NCBI RefSeq assembly: GCF_026914185.1
Contig: NC_070566.1
Coordinates: 3,534,001-3,598,000, forward strand
Length of the DNA stretch: 64,000 nucleotides
Origin: Puccinia triticina
Taxonomy: Eukaryota; Basidiomycota; Pucciniomycetes; Pucciniales; Pucciniaceae
Direction of reading: 5' to 3'
Shown here: positions 56,762 through 64,000 of the stretch, in pieces
Layout: each line of letters starts with the position of its first letter
How positions within the stretch are numbered: the first letter of the stretch is position 1
Translations under genes and position numbers: made by a program
Notes under the pieces: model-generated
Told to the model about the DNA's origin: nothing
Seen by the model: only the letters and a program-made list of their open reading frames with translations
The model's database searches: none

Positions 56762-57422
56762 TGTCAGGGCGCGTCTCTAAAGTGGCGACGCCCTGAATGG
56801 AAAAGAACAATTTGTGAGTTCCTGTATAGGAAAACACGCTCAACTCAACCGCAAAGCGGGTGGAGAAAGCCGCGCCTCCGGTGGAGGGGCTGGTAGAGCT
56901 GGGTCGTAACTGAACCTGAGAAGGTTTGTAAAAGAAAAGCTCTAGCTTACCTAGTAAGGAAGCGAGCGGATGGAGCTAGGGAGAAAGGGCAGTTGGGAAT
57001 GGCGGAGGTGAAGGCGGAGGCAAAGAGGAGAGGTCTTGAAGGTATAAAGGGAAATGAGATATCTATAGATGAAAGCCCCAGTTGTTTGTATCAAACAAGG
57101 TAGATGGGCGTAGTAATCTAAAATATAATCTGAGGAACCTCCTCTTGCGCGGAGATTCCTGATCTTTTATAGCCTAGGAGGCCGGGAACTCGGGCGTTCT
57201 GTGTCCTCACGGTGTTCCTGTTTGAGAACAATCCACGTGTGAGTATTTGCATGGATTGTGCTCAGTCGATTACAACAACTGGGGAAACTTCACCCAAGTC
57301 TGACAACCAACTAAACAGGAATTCTCATGCAAGTGAATCCTGTTTTATTTATGCGCTTACGCTTCTTCTGCAGTGCTTGCTGTGTCAGTGTCGGCGCTGT
57401 CTGGACTAGCCGACGGCTGACA
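56762..57422 (-). repeat. Gypsy-2 5' LTR
   Basis: 661 bp, lacking about 40 bp of a GGCGGA-rich stretch present in the other LTR and having a short extra stretch near 57240. It is followed by TGCAC at 57423-57427. Confidence 0.92.
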
Positions 57423-57427
57423 TGCAC

Positions 57428-57832
57428 TGTACCAAAATTCTGTGGTGTAGTATTGCTGAGGGGGGTCCTGCTGGCGACCTGGATGCTTATGTATCCAGCT
57501 TGCTGGGAGGAGTCCACTTGGCAAGCTGGGTATATCTACATATAACTGAAGGAATGGCCTCTGGGGGCCAAACAAATCAGTACAAATATCTGTCATGCAA
57601 GTAACGCCGGCGTCAATGCTCTGCTTTTGTATTAACCACCTCCACATGTTCATGAACAGAACCTTCAACCCTTCAAGTTTAAATCTATGGCCTGTACCCA
57701 AGTCCGTTTGAGCAGACCCAACAGATTTATTACTTCACACACCCCGGAGCCCCAAATTCGGGGGCTATTGCCTTGTATATATATATATCCAGATTGTCAA
57801 GGGAGGTCTCCAGCTCACAGGGAGGATCCCCC
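57428..57832. other. Repeat-derived interval
   Basis: No gene. Holds a TATATATATA run at about 57778-57788 and is probably the 3' end of the next gypsy fragment. Confidence 0.4.
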
Positions 57833-58500
57833 TCACCAATCAGTTTCCTCGGGTGGTTTCTGCTTCTTCTTGTCTTTGGGAAAATAGCAGTGTTTCAATT
57901 TTGAGACATGAAAAACGGGGTGGTGTTTTTTGGTGTCCGGTAGGCACAGCTCCAACTTCAGACCATGAGTGAAGACCCTCATGACCTGATACGGTCCCTC
58001 AAACCTTTCCTTAAGTTTTTGCACGCCACCCGCATGCCTGCCTTGCCAGTTGGCCATGTTAAGGAAAGCCCAGTCATCAGGGCGCAATTGTGGTTCCTTG
58101 CCGTGGTGTCTATTGTGCTGGATTGCCTGTTTCAGGCAGCTTGCCCAGAGAGCGTCTTGGGCGTTGGCCCACGCTCCTTGTTGCTTCAGCCAAGTAGCCA
58201 CAGCTGGGGATTGTTTTCCGCGGGTTCAGTTGAGGGGAAGATACCTGGTTGGCGGCCAAAAAGTAGCTTGCAGGGGCTGAAACCAGTCAATACATTGACT
58301 GCTGAATTGATGGCAAGCTTGACGGCTGGAATGTATTCAAGCCACTTTTCTTTGACATAAATTTCTGCAAGATCTGACTGACAGTCTTGTTTGTATGTTT
58401 GGTGCTGCCACCCGCCTGAGGATTGAATGAAGTCTTCATGTGGAAATCAACTCCCAGATGTTTCATCAACACCTTCCAGAATTGATACCTCCATGCTTTT
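57833..58500 (-). pseudogene. Gypsy integrase fragment (third element)
   Basis: The minus strand shows the end of an integrase core (LGVDFHMKTSFNPQAGGST near 58440, where the family has a Gln-Thr-Asp-Gly-x-x-Glu pattern), then, after frame breaks, the C-terminal DNA-binding part (LRPDDWAFLNMANWQ, KLKERFEGPYQV and a final HPVFHVSKLK box). It ends at 57833. The remaining pol and both LTRs are not evident, so this is an old truncated copy distinct from gypsy-2. Confidence 0.78.
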
Positions 58501-58839
58501 TCTCAATAACTGATAATGCTTTTTGGTGCACCAGGGTGTGGCTGGAGGGTACCTGGGTATGTAACCTCCCACTGAAAAAATTCAGGGACACGCACCCTTA
58601 CCCAACACTGCCTGGCGGGTGTGTGGCAGGTGTAGCAGGTGTGGCAGGTACCCAATTGCTATCTCTACGCTGGTGGAGAGGCTATGTACAAGAGCTGCTC
58701 AAAGTTGCGGGTGACAAGTGTGGACCAAAGCAGTTCTTGTGGTAGCTTCTCCCTGCTTAAGGGATCCAGCCTTGGCCATATCAACAGTCCACAATTTGAC
58801 CTACCTCAACAGCAAGCTTAACTAAGCCTCTCCAAGAAG
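58501..58839. other. TRIM left flank
   Basis: No gene. CTAAGCCTCTCC (58822-58833) faces GGAGAGGCTTAG at about 59501-59512, so the TRIM landed in the loop of a small older inverted repeat. AGAAG at 58835-58839 is the left target duplication. Confidence 0.5.
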
Positions 58840-58863
58840 TGTAGAGACTGTAAAATGAAGATG

Positions 58864-58946
58864 TGTCTGGTGAGAGTCAAACTCATGACCTCAGCTATGC
58901 TGAGACACATACTAGAGTGCTGCCTTTACCAACTAGGCTACAGACA
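58864..58946 (-). other. tRNA-like cloverleaf in TRIM 3' LTR
   Basis: 83 nt on the minus strand. It has a six-pair acceptor stem (TGTCTG/CAGACA), D-arm GCC-TAGTTGGTAAA-GGC, anticodon-like arm GCAC-TCTAGTAT-GTGT, a long variable arm CTCAGC-ATA-GCTGAG, and T-arm TGAG-TTTGACT-CTCA. The A box TAGCCTAGTTGG fits the Pol III consensus exactly; the B box is weaker (AGTTTGACTCT). The long variable arm points to a Leu- or Ser-type ancestor. Confidence 0.75.
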
Positions 58947-59136
58947 CTTGTGGCTGCCAGCTGGGTGGTTTGTTGGTAGTGCTCATGGGTTGATCCAACA
59001 GCCCTCCATACTTTGGTGATACATCATGGTAGCAGACTAACAGACAACTCAACACCCCCCCTTGCTACATGATGGGAAGTGGGGATTGACCCCAAGAGAG
59101 AGTGGGAATGAGACCCAGGAAAGATGATCAGCGTAG

Positions 59137-59146
59137 GGATTGAACC
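59137..59146 (-). promoter_or_regulatory. B-box-like sequence in TRIM interior
   Basis: On the minus strand GGTTCAATCC, matching the Pol III B-box consensus. A second T-arm-like stretch (TGGGGTCAATCCCCA) lies at 59079-59093. Both suggest further tRNA-derived pieces in the internal part. Confidence 0.4.
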
Positions 59147-59285
59147 CGTGATCTAGATATAGGCTTATAGGGGTTTGCGTGGTCTTACAAGTAAGCATTC
59201 ACAAATTCATCAAGTCTCTATTGTAAGCGAGTAACGCTCAGGTAGCTCTGGGCTCATAACCTGTAGAGACTGTAAAATGAAGATG

Positions 59286-59368
59286 TGTCTGGTGAGAGTC
59301 AAACTCATGACCTCAGCTATGCTGAGACACATACTAGAGTGCTGCCTTTACCAACTAGGCTACAGACG
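59286..59368 (-). other. tRNA-like cloverleaf in TRIM 5' LTR
   Basis: Second copy of the structure at 58864-58946, at the same offset in the other LTR; within it only one base differs from the first copy (near 59368), and all arms are kept. Confidence 0.75.
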
Positions 59369-59481
59369 CTTGTGGCTGCCAGCTGGGTGGTTGGTTGGTA
59401 GTGCTCATGGGTTGATCCGACAGCCCTCCATACTGTGGTGATACATCATGGTAGCAGACTGACAGACAACTCAACAAGAAG

Positions 59482-60854
59482 GTGTGAAGTGTCTCCAAAG
59501 GAGAGGCTTAGGACTAATGTCCCACACTTGACCTGAGGCTGAAAGGGTTTTTCAATGAAAAATGTGTGATTTTGTGTTTAAAATCTCCTACAACTTGGTA
59601 TCACCTCATGATCCAAATCCCAGTTGACAATGTCTAGCCCTTTATCTCAGCTGTCTTGGACATTTTTTTTTCAAGAAAATTCATCAAGAACTGACTGCTT
59701 GTCAGCCACAGAGTACATCTCACAGTACCTTTCACATACCAAGTACCTGCAATTGTTCACATTACACATAGTGCATTCCTTTTACATCTTTACTACATTT
59801 ACACATCATTAGATACAAGCTTAAGAATGTACTCTTGTTATACTTTACATTACATGTAACCATAGTTCAGTACAGTTACATCAAGGTACTGCTGTTATGA
59901 GGGTTAAGTTATGTGTAACAGTGATATTACACTATACCTTAATATTACTGTACACGTGAAATGTCCTTAACCAGGTATCACTTATTTATCCCCTGTTACA
60001 CCTCATTCCCTTTACACATAAAGTATTGATTATGTTTCAAATACATAACCAATATGTGATGTAATCTAATTCAAAGAGCTCTGAATAAGATCAATGTTCC
60101 AACAATCAACTAGTGAACACAACTACAGATCTAGTATTTGATCTGTCCTGATCATTACACTGCCCTGATCAATTCCAATGTTGATCCTCTAGAGGATCTG
60201 CTTCCTTTGAGCGCTTCCAGTTCCCCCCTGGTCCTGAAGTGCCTCCAAGCAGCTCAAATCCCCTCTTTCTCTTTTCCCCTCTATATAAACACACCCCCAT
60301 GGACTGTTTATCCCTGAGAATATTATTAAAGTTTAACCCATACTATAGGTAAATAGTACTTTCATTCTCACCCATCATTCAATTCAGGAATAACATCAAC
60401 CCTTGATTACCCTTACCTTTTTGTAGGTAAAACCACAAACCCAAGTTGAGTTATTCCTTGGATGCCTATCAACAATCTGTGTTGATCTGGATGTGCCTTC
60501 ATTGAGCAAGCCTCTGAGTCAAGATTACTGATATATTGAAACCTTTTACAGGTCTTACCACAAACCCATTGGTCCATCCTTGGCACCTTACACTATCATA
60601 TTGCTAGTAACAACCTTATTTAACATGGTTAGCTGCCTACAGGCTGAAACTGCTCAGCAGCCATTCTTGCAAGGGCATTTTCTGAGCAATGTGACAGACC
60701 CGCCAGGCCATTTGCAGGTCAAGTTCAGACACTTTCTCACAGTTTCAGCCTTCCAAGACCTCACAAGCCACACTTTTACATCAAAGTCTTTTGCAAGCGA
60801 TGGGGGTAGGTGTAGTGACACCTGAGAATATGTAGAAAGAAAAGCTGATTCTAA
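59482..60854. other. AT-rich interval with an LTR-like promoter
   Basis: No supported gene. A TATA box CTATATAAACA at about 60281-60291 lies in a CT-rich setting resembling an LTR promoter, followed by repeated ACCACAAACCCA strings (60433, 60560). A solo or decayed LTR is possible. I could not find its ends. Confidence 0.4.
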
Positions 60855-61270
60855 CAAAAGTGGGTGGTTATTGCTACAGTAACGTGTAACATAACAATAA
60901 AGCAACAAATTTTCGCCATTGTTGCTATTGTTACTGGTAAGAGTGCTGCACTATCAATATTGCACCGGGGGAGAGCATTTTTTCAAAGGCATTTACGATA
61001 TCTGTGCCGGAGCAGCAGATATTGAGTAAGATAACAAGCAATAAAAGGGCATTTTACAGCTAATTTGGCCCTTTATTGCTTGATAACGTGTTTTCCGCTG
61101 GATAACGCATTACTCTACTAGTAACGGTACTGAAAAAACTTGCACGTTACTTTACATGCGATCTGTCTTTTTGCTCATTACTGATAACAATGACGACGGC
61201 AAAAGTAACAGCAGGTAGTTACTTTACTAAAATCTGTCAGATATTGTAAAGTAAAGTAACTACCCACCAC
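60855..61270. mobile_element. 416-bp hAT-like foldback element
   Basis: Flanked by TGATTCTAA at 60846-60854 and 61271-61279, containing an 8-bp-type duplication. Imperfect inverted ends share GTGGGT-G/A-GTTA. Internal hairpins include AGCAATAAAAGGGC with its complement near 61065 and GTAGTTACTTTACT with its complement at about 61245. Non-coding. Confidence 0.65.
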
Positions 61271-61309
61271 TGATTCTAATGGTGCCGGAGGCTGTGAAGA
61301 AATCCAATA

Positions 61310-61508
61310 GGGGGGTTCACAATTGAAATTTACAAAACTTTGGGACACATTTTAAGGTGTTTATGAATTTTTCTTAAAAAAATTGATAAATTGCACTGAT
61401 TGATCAGTATCACCTTCTGCTGTGCATTTTCCCAAAATTTTAAAACTTTGTTTGTAAAGGCCTTAAATTTGGCTCCAAAGTTTAGTAAAATTCAATTGTG
61501 AACCCCCC
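61310..61508. mobile_element. 199-bp TA-flanked MITE, copy 2
   Basis: Same termini as 6871-7071 (GGGGGGTTCACAATT...AATTGTGAACCCCCC), TA on both sides (61308-61309 and 61509-61510). The interior has diverged, but the TTTAAGG-GTTTATGAA region is shared. Confidence 0.85.
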
Positions 61509-61510
61509 TA

Positions 61511-62080
61511 ATGGGTATACAGTGATAAGTGGGTCAGAAGGAAATTTTGCACAAATGGCTGGGCAGCCTCAAGCCAAATTCAGGCCATTAGGCACCAGTG
61601 CCTCCCGCAAGCGGGAGGGTGCGCCCCGCGAGCACAGGGAGGGACTTGTGCTAAGTTTGCTGCAACAGCTCAGGACATCAGCTTGCAAATACAGGCTACC
61701 AAAGGCCAGCTAGTCCCCCGGTACCACTAGAGATGGTCTTAGAACACATACACATTTTTGGTTGGTGATATTGGCTAATACTTCCATGCATGTCAATTGA
61801 AGTACACCGGCTCAAGAGAAGGTAGAGCCTCTTGAAATGGCCCGGATAAACCAAAAAGAAGAACAATACATTTTTGTTACTGAAGAGCGCTCTCTGAAGG
61901 CTGTTTGGCTCCCATGGTTTGTGCTCGTTGGGGCACCGGGGCTTTTAGTAGGCCCCCCATCCTGATCTTACAAGCTGAGTGAGTTTGATGGGTCACGAAC
62001 ATCGAGAAGCGTGAGTGATTTTCCCAGCTGAGGGTGTTCAATTCCACATCAGTTGCAGATATTTTCATACATGTCTTTCA
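61511..62080. other. 3' flank of the proteasome gene
   Basis: A GC-rich patch at 61590-61665 contains the dispersed CTTAGCACAAGTCCCTC string on the minus strand. The rest is presumed PMA-independent 3' flank of PSMA6. No gene. Confidence 0.45.
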
Positions 62081-63468
62081 TCAGTCTTGGTCCCCAATGC
62101 GTTGCAGATGAGTATCGATTTCCTCCGTTGAAAGCTGTGACGTATGAGACAGACACGGAGGGTCAGTCATCGATGGTCAATCAAGATTAGGCCGGTCGAT
62201 CAAGATCAGGCCAGAGTTGAAGGTGATTGATCCGGTGAAGTAAGAAGAGAGAGGTAGACTGACGACTCTGAACTCTGGGTTCTCATTGGTCACGACACCG
62301 ATCTCGATCTCAGTAGCCTTGAAGTCGGTAGCGAGGACGGTATTCAGAGTGGTGATCGCCAATTCGATTGCCCCATTTCCGTTCAAGTTGACTGCATTTG
62401 GGCCTTCCTTTTTGAACTGCTTCTCGAGATGGTTGGCCGCCTCGGACTGTTTGGTCCCTGCGGCCGTGGCTTTGTACCCGACGAAGTATCCGGCTGGGTC
62501 GATCTTAAAACATTGGGGTCCTCGTTCAGAGTCGATACCTATCAAAATCATAACTGCACAGATGTGTGGTTTTTTTCCCCAAGAGTAACTTCCAAGGTCA
62601 GAAATTCATGTGGCTTGTCGGATTGTAAAATGCTGACAAACCAATGCCTAAGGGGCGGGTGGCAGCTCTTTGCGTGTAAACCTGATTGATGTTCGCCAGC
62701 CTTTTCGCCAGCATATCCGGAGGAATTTCGTACCCGTATCTTAATGGGATTGTAGTTGGGAGGTGAGCCGTTCAATGGTGTAAGCAAAAAAGAATAATCT
62801 AAATATGCCGACTGGGCCTTGGAGAATCTTAAAGCGGAGGGAGGAGAATGGAACAGCAACTGACTGATATCTAAATTCAGCGGCTTCTGATTGAGCTCTG
62901 GAGACCTGAGCTCTTGCGTCAGCTGTTTGGAGCAAAAAAAAGCTTAATGGTCAGACTCACTGAAATAAGGAAAGGATAAAAAACAAATGATTCTACCAAT
63001 TAGCCCAGTCATTACACAACCAATACCGGGAGTAATCTTAAACAAGTGTGTAACTGTGCTAGGATCGAGAAGTTTGTCCTATTCCACTCAAGCAAGCAAC
63101 AGTAGCATTGCCGATCATCAGTCTGTATTCCAAAGAAAGCCATTTTTTTTCCAAACAAATGGATCGTCCATATCTTCGAAGATGATCGGTCTTCGAATCT
63201 TGACTCACAGGGACTTTCTTTTGAGTAGCGACGACACAGCAGTCGTTTCCTCTGATAGCCACAGAAGTCTGGCCGGAATTGGAGATCGCTTTGAAGGCAT
63301 ATTCGACTTGATAGAGTCTTCCCTCGGGCGAAAAGATTGTCAAAAATCTAGATGCCAACAGAAAGATGCAAGCAGGGTAAGTTTGCTGATCAGAGGCATG
63401 TTTTGAGTTCTTGATTGAATTCCTACGAAGGATTGATGAGCGAACCTGTCGTATGAGCTTCTCGACAT
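62081..63468 (-). CDS. SCL1: 20S proteasome subunit alpha (PSMA6/SCL1 type)
   Basis: Seven exons on the minus strand: 63468-63446, 63347-63209, 63078-62997, 62922-62865, 62739-62642, 62553-62264 and 62134-62081. GT-AG introns and phases sum to 744 nt, 247 residues, the family length. The alpha-subunit N-terminal signature [20 protein letters not shown] (residues 9-28) gates the core particle. Family-specific blocks follow: [63 protein letters not shown] and [15 protein letters not shown], with the end [17 protein letters not shown]. It belongs to the alpha ring of the 20S core, which degrades ubiquitinated proteins in cytosol and nucleus; the subunit has no catalytic Thr. The block pattern fits yeast Scl1/human PSMA6 better than other alphas. 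Intact. Confidence 0.94.
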
Positions 63469-64000
63469 CTTGAATGAGTCGGTGCTTCCTTCGGTGGGGT
63501 GTCCTTGGAGTTGCTGTTGGCAGTCGAAGGGGTGAACTTGTGCGGGCTGGTTTGGTTGACAGTCAAAGTGATCGAACTTCGCTTGTTCGCTGGGGAACGA
63601 CCATTACGTAATCGGTGCACTCAGCTCGACGCGCAAGTCAGAAGCCGCTGGGCACAAGCTTAATCCAAAAGTCCCGCGCGACGCGAGGGGTTCCTCGCCG
63701 GCAGGACTGAATATGTATGTGCTGATGGTTTATTTATTTAAATATGTCTGTATGTGCTGATGGTTTATTTATGTCTGCTGAAGACTCTATACAGTCATGC
63801 TATTTATGTATCTGCTGGATTTTGGGATCGAGGTCAAGCCAACGAGCGACCCCCACACTGGCCCCGCATCACGGGTCAAGCTGACAGCCCTTCCCGAAAC
63901 AAGGCGGGCCATTCTTTTGGGTGTGGCCATGGTGTGCTTCACTTCCATAGATTGGATGTGCTTTGCTCCCTCCTGCTTCTTCCCTCACAGCGGAATTTCT
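63469..64000. other. Proteasome-gene upstream region
   Basis: Promoter side of the minus-strand proteasome gene. No other gene seen. A direct repeat TATGTGCTGATGGTTTATTT occurs at about 63715 and 63751. Confidence 0.45.

Larger units (their letters stand above)
47271..57422 (-). mobile_element. Ty3/gypsy retrotransposon 2, decayed
   Basis: LTRs 47271-47952 (682 bp) and 56762-57422 (661 bp) run TGTCAGCCG...CCTGACA in element orientation; target duplication TGCAC at 47266-47270 and 57423-57427. The LTRs differ by indels and several bases, so this copy is older than the nested pair. Minus-strand Gag, protease, RT, RNase H and integrase with a chromodomain-like tail are recognisable but carry several stops, a frameshift, a palindromic insertion and a 1,157-bp solo LTR. 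In element orientation the LTR is followed by TTTGGGGGCCTCATCGGG, a possible primer site. Confidence 0.92.
58840..59476 (-). mobile_element. TRIM retrotransposon with tRNA-like LTRs
   Basis: 637 bp: LTRs 58840-59054 and 59262-59476 (215 bp each, differing at about five positions) and a 207-bp internal part. Target duplication AGAAG at 58835-58839 and 59477-59481. In minus orientation the LTR runs TGTTGAGTTG...CTCTACA; the primer site GGTTATGAGCCCAGAGC follows the 5' LTR, and AGCAAGGGGGGG precedes the 3' LTR. Both signals match those of the copia element at 9242-23054, so copia enzymes could mobilise it. No coding capacity. Confidence 0.92.

Overview
The window looks like a transposon-packed stretch of a rust fungus genome (Pucciniales, probably a Puccinia relative). 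The inference rests on small-exon genes with fungal splice sites, basidiomycete-type housekeeping proteins, one large secreted orphan protein, and many nested LTR retrotransposons, MULE, hAT and foldback elements. The species cannot be named from the sequence alone. 

Host genes are few. An AP-1 clathrin adaptor sigma subunit (APS1) lies at 2.5-3.3 kb, an F-box-like gene at 23.3-24.9 kb, an 11-exon plasma-membrane H+-ATPase (PMA1) at 40.2-43.9 kb on the minus strand, a putative secreted protein at 45.4-47.0 kb, and a 7-exon proteasome alpha subunit (PSMA6/SCL1 type) at 62.1-63.5 kb on the minus strand. For APS1, PMA1 and PSMA6 the exon phases add up exactly, so those models are firm. 

The rest is layered mobile DNA. 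At 3.9-5.2 kb there is a 1,265-bp near-perfect palindrome with an 8-bp target duplication. A Ty1/copia retrotransposon (9,242-23,054; 297-bp LTRs; duplication GGATT) is split by a younger, opposite-strand Ty3/gypsy element (12,007-20,522; 799-bp LTRs; duplication CCGT); removing the insert and one CCGT brings the copia frame back into register. A relic hAT transposase (25.9-27.0 kb) is cut by a TA-flanked element. A MULE transposase relic (33.3-36.8 kb) is bracketed by about 0.4-kb inverted repeats 10.9 kb apart. A decayed gypsy element (47,271-57,422; duplication TGCAC) holds a related 1,157-bp solo LTR. A 637-bp TRIM (58,840-59,476; duplication AGAAG) and two copies of a TA-flanked MITE complete the set. 

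The most unusual observations are five. (i) The TRIM carries a complete tRNA-like cloverleaf inside each LTR, and its primer site and polypurine tract match those of the copia element. (ii) The nested gypsy element has five mutually homologous intron-like modules (GTAAGT to pyrimidine-AG, 99-112 nt). (iii) Its primer-binding region is complementary to about 51 nt of tRNA-Tyr, into the anticodon arm, instead of the usual 18 nt or so. (iv) Its gag-pol junction is a U UUU UUA heptamer directly against an ATGA stop-start overlap. (v) The copia LTR has an intron-like segment bounded by a 41-bp direct repeat.
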